64,000 bases of DNA, taken from positions 496,001 through 560,000 of the forward strand of contig JAAVVG010000013.1 of assembly GCA_012976225.1 (NCBI GenBank), written 5' to 3'. A program made the translations under genes and the position numbers. Every line of letters starts with the position of its first letter. Position 1 is the first letter of the stretch. Below the pieces are notes generated by a model, which saw only the letters and a list, made by a program, of their open reading frames with translations, did no database searches and was not told the origin of the DNA. Of this stretch, positions 10,922-21,309 are shown one piece after another. Source of the DNA: Golubevia sp. BC0850. Its lineage: Eukaryota; Basidiomycota; Exobasidiomycetes; Golubeviales; Golubeviaceae.

Positions 10922-13900
10922 CTACAATCGCAGCCTTCTGACTTGCTTGACCTCATTAGCAGAGAGTCTCCAAGTCACTCCCGACGAAGCAGCTGATTCA
11001 TAGACATCTTCAGCTTCATCGATCTGATAAAAGGGATCAAAGACCATTCGAAAAAAAGGGGGAAGTGATGATGAGAGGTTTCAGCTGATGAACAAGGTCA
11101 GGAAGAAAGATGGAGCCAACAAACTTACCTCATCTAAATTCAAGACGTAGGATATCTGTTGAAGTCTTGTGAACTTGTCCCTGATTCCGGAGGTTGTTTG
11201 ACTGGAAAGATAAGAAGACAAACCTCTAACATCCTTGTCAAATCGAAGGGCTCCGAGCTAGAAGAAGACGAAAAAGCAATCAGAAAGGCGTCAAAACTCG
11301 ATAACACTACTGGTCACATATTTCTACTCACCTCTGTGAACCTCATTCCCATCACCACATTCTCCCACGGCCTGACTAAAGCCTCCAGAGCCATCGCAAA
11401 GTAGAGATCGTAATTCTGCTCATTGAAGATGTCCTGTAAGAATCGGAAATCGAGCAGGGTCGAGAGATTCAAATGGGGGTGAGATGTTGAACTACAGAGA
11501 AAAGAATAGTCAGATCACACCCATGCTTACCTTCCAGCCGCTCATGACAACTTCCCAACCTTTGACGAATCGCCTTCGAACGATATCATGATATTCTGCT
11601 TCAGCAAAACCGTCTTCGTTAAGTTCGTATGCCGATTCCTTGTCTCTGTAAGCTTCGGAAAGGACTGCTCTTAGACGAGGGCGAGTGAGAGTAGCGAAAA
11701 GGAGTTCGAGAGATGTCTGAAGGAAAGGGCGTGTGAGGCAGGGTCAGTCTCGTCTCATGCTTCTCCCTGAATGCGACGCAGATCAAAAACTCACAGATAC
11801 CGCTGACTTCATTCTGCCGACAAGCACATCTAGACCTTGAACCATGGCTTGAACGTCCGGAAGTTGAGATTGTGAATAGAACTGGGAGAGATTTCGTTCC
11901 GAGCTCAGCTCTTCTAAGACTCGAGACATATATTGAGAAGACGTGTGCAAGACGTTGAGATAGGTCTGAAGAGGAAAGGTAGTAAGAGAGTCGAGATTCA
12001 ACAAAGAGCCTCCGAAATTGAACAACCTTGACGATTCCTTACTTCTGATGCTTTCAAACTCACCACAAAGACCGACTTCATCTCTCGACTAGCATTCTCT
12101 TTTCTAGGACCATCTACTCCCATTACCGCCTGAGCGCTTCTTCCGACTCCATCCATCCTTCTTACTAGGACCCCGACATACTCTTCATCGATGGTCGTTC
12201 TGATGACTCGAATCATGGAGCTAACCATTGGGATTGAGCTTGTCAATAGAACTCTCGAAAGCACAGATCGAAAGACGTAGAAGACATCCTCCAAAAGCGA
12301 AGAAGAGTATGGGAAGGAAGAATGATCTGGTTGATCGAGACGATGAGCCTGGTGTAACGTAAAGGACCGATTTGGGAAGGGTGATGAGGAGATTGAAAAG
12401 CAGCTCGAGAATCGAAAGGAATGTAAGAGGCATTAACTTACCTTCTCGATACTGCTTCTGAGATACCAGCTTTCCAGAGGAACGTAGATTGAGTGGAGTT
12501 TCTCCTCCAGTTCTTGACCGAGTTGAGATCTCTCCAGAGGATCAAAGAGGACTACGTCTTCTTTTACTTCTGCGTTATCTAACGAGATCGACTGTCTGGA
12601 GCTAGGTTCCAGCGAGTTTCGTCTGAAATCTTTGACTTGTGATTCACCCTCCTCCGGACCAGCGCTCGGATTGGATTGATTTGAAGCCGGGGGCTGTGCA
12701 AAAATTGAGCAGAAGAGCAGGATCACTGTCAATTAGTCGCTTCTGATGGACGAGAGAGAGTACGGCCACTCGAAAACTCACATTCACTCTGCCATTCACG
12801 AATCTCCCAAACAAGCCCCATCTCGAGTGCATACCAGCTAGCTCTCCCAGTAGCCTATCCACTTCTCTTCCATCAGGCCCTTCGATCTCTGGAAGAGCGT
12901 TGGGGTTGGCTGCCTGTTGATTCGACGGCGTGTTTGGTCTACCTGGAATGTTGAAGGCTCCTTTCCTATTGTTGGAGTTCTGAGAGGAGTTGGCATTGAC
13001 GTTCGATCGATTAGAACTCAAAGCAGAATGGTTGAATCTATATCCATCAATATCAACCAGCTTCTTCTGAACATCTCTACCTTCTTGCCAACTTCTAAGA
13101 ATCTTTCCACCCGTTCGATCGCATTCCTCCATTAGACCTCCCATGACACCCTTTGCGAAATTTCCGACTCCATAATGCCTGTCCACAACTGGCTGATGCA
13201 TATCTATCAACAAAGCCAAGTTCTCGAAAAGCATAGTAAGAAGTCTTGAGAAATGATGAGGATTGGAGGAGATAGATTGAGAGATTGATGACGAGTTCCC
13301 GGAGCTCAAACCGAATCCTAAAGAATCCAAGATAGTCTTGTTTCTATCTCTAACCATTCCTTTGGCGAATTCACTGTACACTTGAAGGCCTTCCATTCTC
13401 CAGCCTATCCTTGGGAATTGTTTGAAGTACCAACTTGCCATCTCTTGATTCCTCTCTTGGTCGGATCCAGTGGAGAGATTGAATCCTCTCGTGAAGATGT
13501 CCAGCAATCGTTTCCTTAAAGAGAGGAGTGCTAGAGGAGGTGGATCAGGTAGAGAGGAAGTTGGGACTACTATGGAAGCGAATTGAGAGTTGACAACTTC
13601 AGAAGAGATCGACATTGCTGAGATGCAGTGTCTGACAGCAGTCTCATAGTCTTGAGAGTCCAAAGATTGCTCCAAAGATTGAAGAGAAGACTGAGAGGGA
13701 AGAGGGACAGTTGAGGGTTAGGATGAGGTACTCTGTCCAATCTCTCCTTCAAAGTCGACAACACAACTTCGGCTCTCCATTATCATATAGAAACTCATAT
13801 TTCCAACAGAGATTGAATGTCTTCTTCTTGCTACTCACCTTAAAGTCTGCTGCCTCTCTACACCACCTTCTACTGATGTCCAACCTTCTCTTCTGCTCAT

Positions 13901-14288
13901 CTATTCCGCCCACTCTCCGACTGATCCTCCTCGCCGTTTCCGCATTGTCAGATAGTCTCTCTTTGAGAACTTCTGCTTCATCTTTGATGAGATCGAGTTG
14001 AGGAGCGAGCTTGGAGATGTCTTGACGAGCTTGCAAGATGTGGTCTTGAGAAGAATCTAGTAGTTCCAGTAACCGAGAGTCTAGATCGGAGGAGTATGAT
14101 GATAGCGTTGAAAGAGAATGATGTAAAGAAGATAGGGAAGTTGGATTTGAAGAGGAAGATAGAATTGAAAGAGAGATTGGAGGGAGTGCTTCTAGAAGAT
14201 CTGGCTCCGGCTGTGAAGCTGCTCCTCCTTCGATACTCGTCGTGATTGGATCGACGTTGATAGAAAGCGAAGAGTTCCTAGCTGTCAT
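10922..14288 (-). CDS. COG4: Conserved oligomeric Golgi complex subunit 4
   Basis: Nine exons: 13839-14288, 12782-13690, 12442-12693, 12043-12288, 11795-11965, 11531-11716, 11332-11433, 11129-11257, 10922-11023; 2547 bases, 848 residues. The N-terminal third holds a coiled coil, followed by the family's helical repeat region (YFKQFPRIGWRMEGL and related). The C-terminal domain has DVFYVFRSVL, LGALRFDKDVRGL with SGIRDKFTRLQQI, and the closing VTWRLSANEVKQVRRLRL, which align well with the end of known COG4. The protein is a core subunit of lobe A of the COG tether for retrograde vesicles within the Golgi. Start is the first ATG; an upstream in-frame GTG was ignored. A low-complexity Ser/Asn segment sits near residue 370. 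Confidence 0.93.
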
Positions 14289-14571
14289 TGTCACCACTGT
14301 CTAGGAGCTGTGATTGCAGTGGCGATTTGGGAAAAGCTGAAGCAAGTCGGGCAGGTTGGTCTCCCAGAGATTATGATCTGCCTTCGAGTTCAACTATCTT
14401 CTTCCTTGTTGACGGTCTTACTTCATGTCTTTGCTGTGACTCGGTAGCCTTTTCAAGAGAGAGGGAGAGAGAAAAGGGTGCCTTATTGTCAGAGTGTTAG
14501 AAGCAGAAGCTAATAGTCTAGTTATCTGCCCACTTGTCTTTATCGTTGGCAACGTCCAGATCATCTATCTT
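14289..14571. other. Upstream region of COG4
   Basis: Non-coding stretch between the COG4 start and the end of the right inverted-repeat arm. It must contain the COG4 promoter. Sequence just outside the arm shows weak continued similarity to positions 641-700 (for example a shared gatctgga and gttgcc pattern). Confidence 0.5.
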
Positions 14572-15211
14572 CCGAAGCTTCTGTTGGAGACCAGGAACTG
14601 AGATGTTGTAATACAAAACTTCAAAGTACCTGAACCTCGAACTTCAGAAGATGCGTATCAAAGAGAATTCCGAGAAGTTTCAACTTGGAGAGACCCACGG
14701 ACAGGACAGCAAGGAAGCTGAATTGAGATCGAGTAAAAGAATCTGTGAAAAAGAACACTCGAAGCAGGGAGATATGGGAAGGAGAAACCCAAACTAGTGG
14801 CCAGTTGGGGGGGGGGAAGAGGAGGCAGACGAGAACTTGATGTGGAACGGTGGAACGGTGAAGACAATGATATCAAAAAAGGGAGGACGATCAAAGTTCC
14901 ATCGAAAGAAGTCACCCCACTTTGATTTGAAAAGCAGAAGAGGGAAGAAAGAATATCGACGGAATGACCAATGACGTCGACTTGTGAGCTTCTTTCTTGA
15001 AGGCTCAAGGAGGAAAAGGCGAAATCTATTCGAAGACCGAAGTACAATTCTCGTTATTGGAGGTATTACCAACTGCAGGAACGAGGTTTGAAGTAGATGG
15101 CTAGTGACTAGCAGTTTCAGACCTCTTCTGCTTTCGACGCTCCAACAACTCACCTCTCTCTCCCAGACCTAAAGGCTCAATCCTGACCTCTCCATTTTCA
15201 ATCCGTCCACT
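14572..15211. repeat. Right arm of the inverted repeat (partner 1-640)
   Basis: Reverse complement of 1-640 with very few differences. It holds the last two exons and the downstream flank of the duplicated gene. Together with the left arm it brackets about 13.9 kb with four complete genes. Confidence 0.95.
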
Positions 15212-15377
15212 GCCTTCAAGCTCTAATCTGACGGCTGAGAGCCAATGAATCTCCACTGCGGGAAATACTATTCTCCAAGTGGAATAGTCGACTGGACTGC
15301 TTGAACGCGATTCTGTTCGTGACGACACTTCTTCGAATAAGCTGGACCTCAAGTGCCAGGGTGAATTCGGTTCAAAG
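15026..15377 (-). pseudogene. Truncated duplicate of the 3' end of an unidentified gene
   Basis: Exon 15154-15377 follows a possible acceptor (ctgaag) and reads open for about 75 residues; after a gtgagt..ctgcag intron, exon 15026-15072 ends at TAG. The same two exons appear at 1-186 in opposite orientation. Upstream of 15377 there is only about 260 bp before the stop of the heparinase-like gene on the same strand, which is too little room for a gene body in the usual exon density here. I therefore read it as a gene fragment. It could still be the last part of a gene whose other exons I failed to see. Confidence 0.5.
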
Positions 15378-15641
15378 CTTCAGAACAAGGAGACGAGTGA
15401 GTGAGTTGCAGATTTGAACAGATTCGATTAAGAAAAAAAGTTACAGAAGATGTATAAAGAGAAAGGACGGGAAATTCGGCCAGCAAATGAGAGAGAGCAG
15501 GAGCAAAATATGAGAATGTCCGCGAAATGATTAGAGTGGAGAAATGCCCGATGATGGAAAGAACAAGAACAAAGAATAATTGTAGAAAGTGCGTGTGAGA
15601 TAGAAATGGAGATCAACTCGTGTGTATAAGAAGAAACGTTC

Positions 15642-18600
15642 TTAGGCGTTGTGACTGGTAGTTGACCAGGCACTGAGATCTATTTGCTTTGGATCAGCTG
15701 CATCAGCATCACTCATATCAACCCACTGAGGCTGCCACACTACAGTGATTGTCTGATCGACTCCTCCGTCCAAGGTGATTTGCAGCCTGTTGACACCCAG
15801 CTCAACTTGATCTCCGTCTTCTCCAGCAACCATGTTTGGATCCGTCCCGTAAAGACGATTTGGCTTGTCGTTTGCGAGTGGAGTCACTACTTCGAATTTG
15901 GCATTCAAGGGACTCAGAATCTTGACGATCATCGTTTGAGCCTTGGGAAGAGAACCAGTTGAGATATGACCGGCTCCAGCGTTCGCTCCAGCGTTTATTC
16001 CGACCAACGAGCTTTGAGTCAGGGTTGCAGTCTTGGCATCCGAGGAAAGAGTGATGGAAGCGTTGGTCTGAACTGCCCAGACGATGCTGTCAGTGACGCT
16101 CGAAAGAATCTCATCTTGCAAGAGAACTTGACGTCGACCGTTTAGCATTCTGATTCCTCTCTTGACAGCACCGGAAGCCTCGTCATAAGCTGACGACATA
16201 TCAGTTATGAAGTAGGCAGCGTCGTTGACTCCTGGCTTGTAGGATAGAGAAGCGTTTTGTGCCGCGTTGGTGGTACCGAACGAGTTCTGAGGATAGGCGG
16301 TGACTCTGAGAAACGGGAAGGGAGGAAGAAGTAGTTAGAGAGCAGGTCTTTTCTTCTTTCCCTCAACAAAAGTCATCCTCACCTTTGATTCTGATTTCCA
16401 ATGATCAAAGTATTCTGGCCTTGAGTTCCCTGCGATCGAAGAGTAAGGGGAAGTGGGTCAGTGTACAAATGGACGACTAGTCTCCCCTTTCCCCAACTCT
16501 TCTCCTTCTTCTCAACCACTTCAAAGCCAGTTTCTCACCTTTCTGTAGTACTCCCATCTTTCAGACCCTTGGGTCTCATTTGAGAAGTAGTTCTCTGAGA
16601 GATAGTTTCCTAGAAGAAGGGAGGGCCAAGACATCAGAATCTGGCACCTTATACCCGCTCTACATCTTCGAACTCACCAGAACCATACTCTCCAGCCCAT
16701 CTAACTCCCATGGCGTCGATGACGAAGTCTCCAACGTCCAAGTCTCCATGAGTCTGATGACCAGTCAAGACGCTGGCTTTCATTCCCACGAATGTTCCAG
16801 TAAAATCAGTCCAGGAGGATCTCATCGAAACCCAACTTCCGTTTACAGTATCGAAGTAGTTGTCCAAAGCCAAATCCTTCCAATACGCTCCTTTAGTAGT
16901 GGTATCGTACCAAAGCATGGAGAGAGGATCGAAAGAAGCGTCGGCTCTGTCTCTTTGGAAGAGACTGTAAAGCGGGTTTTGTTCTAGCTTCGAGTATAGC
17001 ATCATCGAATTGGCGGTTGAACCGAATTTGTTTGGACCGTTATCGGCGTAAGCAAACATCCCTCCCATTCCAGAGACGTACATGTGGAATAGACCGGTCT
17101 TGGTGAAGTTAGGGTTCATCGCCATGATGCCTTGATCCGAACCAGTCGAAGTCGTAAGAGCAGAGATGGCTCGAGCATGCGCATTCGTTCCAAAGTACCA
17201 GTAATTGGGAGTCTCTATGAGAAAAGAGAGAGAGAGAGAGAGAGAGAGCAAAGGGTGAGACTTGTAAAGGAGACAGAGCGACTCAAACGGAAAACCAAGA
17301 CTCACCAGTCCAAGTTCCATCAGGATAGACTCCTCTCATACAGTTCTGAGAGATGTTGTCGATACTCTTCTGGAGAATGGTATCGGAGATTCCGGTTGGA
17401 TCATCGCCCTGACGGAAGAGAATTGAGAAGAAGGGGAAAAAGAAGGGGCCGATCAGCTTTAGTCGGATCGGAACTGGAAGGTCAGACCCTTACCTTGATT
17501 GCTAGAGCTCCGAGCATTAGACCGCTGTTGCAGACGCAGTTCCAGTTACCTTTGATTAGTTTGGGGTAAGACGGAAGAGAAGAATAAGTCTCAAAAGTGG
17601 AAGACCCCCGTGCGTGGGTCGAGACGAAGCGGCGCACAACTTACCACTACCACTCGCAGTTGTGAAGAACCAACCACTTCCACTGTTGTAAGCCGTGAGA
17701 CCTTCTTGTAAGCCCAGATTGATGATAGACCACATGATGGCTGTCTTTTGATCGTCAGACCAAACATCGTAGAGCCAATCGTAGGCAATGGCGTAGGAAG
17801 CAGTCAACTCAGCTAAATCCAAGAAGTGGGCCGAGTTCCAATGAGGTGCTTGAGTTCCTTCGGTATCTCCTTGACCCCAAGGTTGAGAGGTATTTCCGGC
17901 TGCAGTTTGAAGCTCGGTCCACATCCTATCCACCCACTTCGTATCTTTTGAGATTCGGTAAGCGTATCCCCAAGCCTTGATTCTTTGTTGAACCTCTCTA
18001 GCTGGGTCTAAGACTCCTGATCCCGTAAGACCGCCATCGATTGAGTAGTTGACAGGACTCATAGAAGCCCAAACGGTAGCGTTCGAGAAGATAGTTGCAT
18101 TCCAAAGCGTGAGGTATGCATCGTTGGCGATCTTTTGAGGAAGGCAATCCCATTCGTACTGAGCTGCCATGATTCTAGGATGTGGTCTCAGGTCATCGGT
18201 AGAATTGGTTCCAGTCCAAGGATCTGACCCGCAGTTTCCAACCTCTGTTGCACCCCCCATGGATGGCGCGTCGAGATCGTCAGCCAAGTTGGACCAGATC
18301 GGATTTCCGTAGATGTCGGTAGCAGTATAGAGCAGATCGTTGCCTCCACCTGCTTTCGAAGCTTTTGAGGCTGCTGTCAAGACTGACGAGTTGACACTAG
18401 AAGGATACTGAGTGTTGAGACCAGTCCATGAGTTGAGGTTGGCGATGGCGTTCGTGTTGGAAGAAGAGCCAGCTTTGGAAGCCGAAGTTGATGACGAGGC
18501 ACTAGATCTCGTTCCAAAGTAGCCTCCCAGAGCAGCTCCAGCTGCGACAATTAGAAGAAGTATGAAGACTGGAATTCCGATCTTGACCCATTTCGAGACT

Positions 18601-18939
18601 GGTTTCTTGGCTGGAGCGTAAGAGTACTTAGTGGCTGCGATGGTCGCTGAGGGAATTTAGAGATTACAGTCACTGGTGAGAAGTTAGTTTCGCTCGACAT
18701 AGGGACAGAGTTGGTTTGGAAGACGCAGGAAGAAGATACTCACCAGCGTTGGGACCGTTGACATCATCGCACCTAGAAGAAGGCTCGTCGTATGCCTGAG
18801 TTCTGCTTCTCTGATTAGGTGGATATGCTTGAGAGCTGTTTTGGGTTGAATCGTCTCTATAAGCCCCTTGCTGATATCGATCATCGAATTGAGAAGCGTT
18901 GCTGTGGGTGTAGTAATCCTGAGGCTGTTGGTAAGACAT
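15642..18939 (-). CDS. Membrane-anchored heparinase II/III-like protein (polysaccharide lyase fold)
   Basis: Eight exons: 18744-18939, 17645-18646, 17494-17549, 17306-17408, 16678-17214, 16539-16609, 16383-16429, 15642-16305; 2676 bases, 891 residues. The first 85 residues are hydrophilic (Gln/Tyr/Ser-rich), followed by one membrane helix at about 87-108 (IGIPVFILLLIVAAGAALGG) and a Ser-rich stalk, which fits a type II membrane protein with its catalytic part outside. The alpha-helical barrel region includes WNCVCNSGLMLGAL and ETPNYWYFG; the beta-sandwich part has HGDLDVGDFVIDAMGVRWAG, matching the H-x-D-x-G-x-F pattern seen in heparinase II/III-type lyases. Many N-glycosylation sequons are present. 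The likely substrate is an acidic polysaccharide of the fungus's own wall or capsule or of its surroundings; nothing in the sequence says which. Confidence 0.85.
17229..17250. repeat. GA dinucleotide microsatellite in an intron
   Basis: About 11 GA units within the fourth intron (between 17214 and 17306) of the heparinase-like gene, on the plus strand; in the sense strand it is a TC run shortly before the acceptor, where it can serve as polypyrimidine tract. Confidence 0.9.
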
Positions 18940-19558
18940 CTCGGCTGACTGTCACTTGAGGTGAAGGAGAGTGAGGCTTGTCAAAATATCAGACGAAATT
19001 CGAGAATCTAAGAAAAGGTTGAAGGTAAGGAAAAAGAGTGTAAAGAGGAGTGGAGGCTGCGACTTGCGAGGCTATGGGCGTCTGGCTCCAGTAATGTCTG
19101 ATCTGAAGTTGATAAACTTGTATGCAAGAGAAAGTTGGGAAGAGGAAGAACGGGATGGACAGAGGGAAAGAAGTAGAAGAAGGAATTTTCGAAGGGGATC
19201 TGAACGTCAGCCGAGACGGCAGAAGCAGCGGCACCACTTACTGACGTGAATATTGATGTAGAGTTTCTGATTCGATGACGAGAAAGAGACAGGAGATGCA
19301 CAGGAACGATAAAAGAGATCAATCTCGTCAAGATGACGGTCAATCCCAAGGGCATTTTGGAAGAGGAAGGTTGAAGAAAGGAGGGTGTGTAAGATGCGTC
19401 CGAAGGTGTCACATCCTCGCCACTCCACGGCCCAATTTGAATCAGATTGGGATAAAAAGGAGCGGGACTGAACAAAAATGAATAATGAAGAGTCAGGGGG
19501 TGAGAAGTTGTTGAAGACCGAAGTGATTGAGCAGCAAAAGAGTCAAAAAGGAAAGTCA
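18940..19558. other. Intergenic region upstream of the heparinase-like gene
   Basis: No supported coding exon. The stretch must hold the promoter of the heparinase-like gene next to 18940 and the 3' flank of the tRNA gene at its right end. Confidence 0.5.
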
Positions 19559-19686
19559 CTCCCAACGTGGGACTCGAACCCACAGCCTTGCGATGAAATC
19601 AACGTGTGCAAGCGTTGAAGGTCTGGATGCCCGGAAGGACTCTCTTAATTAAGAGTCGCACGCTCTGCCAATTGAGCCAGCCGGGA
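19559..19686 (-). tRNA. tRNA-Lys(CUU) with a 55-nt intron
   Basis: On the minus strand the acceptor strands TCCCGGC and GTTGGGA pair (two G-U pairs), the D arm reads GCTCAATTGGCAGAGC, the anticodon stem TGCGA pairs with TCGCA, and the T arm is GTGGG TTCGAGT CCCAC. The loop CTCTTAA gives anticodon CTT. Mature length is 73 nt without CCA, leaving a 55-nt intron after position 37. The intron starts inside a palindrome (CTCTTAATTAAGAG), so the anticodon can pair with the intron, as expected for a substrate of the tRNA splicing endonuclease. Confidence 0.93.
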
Positions 19687-20484
19687 CGTTAAGTGACCAT
19701 GTTTGAAGATGCGGAATTTGCAATCCAGATAGATTGCAGCAATTTATCAGATTTGCCTTTCTAAGGGTTTTCGAGGGCTCAGATGAAACGGAACCTCGCC
19801 AAAAGACGGCTTTTTCAAGCCTGTCAGGTTTGAAAGATATCGAGGCCGGTATTCTGCATCTTGTAGAGAGTGCTCTGGGTCCGAAATGAGTGAATCCGTG
19901 CTTTCGGCGTCGATAACTCCAACTTGCGTCCTCTCTTCGGCATTTTCAAAGCTCTTCGTAATTCAAGTGGTTTATGCTAGCACTATTTTCAGAGAAGCCA
20001 GATCTAGAAGATTCCTCAAAGCCAAAGAGTTTCCTCCGGTAGGTCAGAAAGAAGATTCAAAGATGACTCAGAAAGCGATAGGATCCATCAACTTAGGATT
20101 CGAAGTCTTGAGCAGGAGAAGTAAAGAGAAATTCAGAACCTTATCCATTCAATTCCAATTCCAATTCCAATTCAAATTCAAATTCAAATTCAAATCCATC
20201 AAACTGAATTCAAATGCTCCAGTATTAAGTCTCGTTTATTTTTCACCCCCTTTTTTGTTTTCCCCATCGCATCACCCTTTATTTTTCAATATTCCTCTTT
20301 AAACTAAGTTCTCCTTTTTGTATTCCCCTTTCAAAATCCATCTCCAATCGTTTCCAAACTTGCAACCCCTTAAACCCCCCCCCCCCTTTTTAAAATTTCA
20401 AACTCAAACTTTTCAAACTTAACCTCAAACCTCAAAAATTTTAAATCTTTAACATTGTAAATCATAAAGTTTTAGCTTTGAATT
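19687..20484. other. Intergenic region with simple repeats
   Basis: No convincing gene. At about 20145-20200 there is a run of AATTCC/AATTCA hexamers, and near 20370 a long C run followed by T. The stretch 20300-20480 is AT-rich with AAACTT and AAACCT words. Confidence 0.5.
20145..20200. repeat. Hexanucleotide microsatellite (AATTCC/AATTCA)
   Basis: Tandem hexamers that drift from AATTCC to AATTCA. On the plus strand they could be read as alternating Phe and Lys or Gln codons, but the surrounding frame shows no other protein-like features. Confidence 0.85.
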
Positions 20485-20820
20485 TCAGGGTAGTTTTATA
20501 TTTAGGTACTTGACCGCAGTGGAATTCAATTGATTCGATAAGGAAAAAAAAAAAAAAAGCTCATGGACAGCTAAAGACAAAATGTTCAATGTCAACTTCA
20601 AGAAAAGACCAAAGTCTTTCCAATTGCTTCTCTTCTCTTTTGATGAATGGGTTATGGAGGAAGTCGATGAATGAAGGAGAGGCTGATATTGAAGAGCTTG
20701 ATGTGAAGCAGTCGAAGCTCTGACTGAACGATGCTTGATGGAAGTCTCGAAAGAGTCTTTGTGGAAAGATTCTATTGGGATCGCATGTTGTTCTAAAGGT
20801 TGACCGTATGGATTGAACAT
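20485..20820 (-). CDS. Small hypothetical protein, doubtful
   Basis: An ATG-initiated frame of 111 residues with a good adenine before the start. The first 80 residues have a mixed, protein-like composition (MFNPYGQPLEQHAIP onward); the end is low complexity with a Phe run from a poly-A tract. I recognise no domain. It may be a chance frame, or the first exon of a gene whose splice sites I could not place. Confidence 0.22.
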   Translation of the reverse strand: MFNPYGQPLEQHAIPIESFHKDSFETSIKHRSVRASTASHQALQYQPLLHSSTSSITHSSKEKRSNWKDFGLFLKLTLNILSLAVHELFFFFSLSNQLNSTAVKYLNIKLP

Positions 20821-21309
20821 TTTCGAGATGAGGGAGAGAACAACGAATGCAAGAAGCGCATGAAGGGTTGAATCGACATTTCGACCTTTACAAAACTATC
20901 GTCACACCAATCCTCAACGTCTTAAAAATCAAACTCATTTCAAAAACAGTTTCATTTCGTATTGCATTCTCTTTCCTCTAATTCTAACCCCTCGAAAAAA
21001 AAGAACTAGAAACCAGAGTAAGTGAACTGAGACGAAAATTTCGGGCGAAGAGATGAGACAAAGAGAGAGGATACAAAGGCATTAAGAAGCAACGTGAATA
21101 GCTAATTACATACAAGCAGTTTGATTTGGAAGAAGCAAAAGAGCTTCAACTTTATTTCGGAACAGAGTTTCGGATTTACATGAAAGAGAAACGTGAGGAG
21201 GAGAGAGATTTCGTTTGGGTTTATTTGATTTTGTATCGGTGATTTGATGATGAGGAGGGTATCAATCGTAAGAAACTAGAGGAAGTTGATCTGAAAGGTA
21301 ACGGTTGAT
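20821..21309. other. Intergenic region downstream of the Ish1-repeat gene
   Basis: No coding signal seen. It contains the 3' flank of the Ish1-repeat gene and A-rich stretches. Confidence 0.5.

Noticed and set aside
1-15211. Inverted-repeat transposon with 640-bp terminal repeats
   Set aside because: The interior consists of host housekeeping genes, no transposase is present, and the arms contain exons and fade gradually at one end.
19886-20302. 138-codon plus-strand frame with Phe/Lys/Gln repeats
   Set aside because: Its most striking part is a hexamer microsatellite; the rest has no protein-like pattern and no neighbouring exons.
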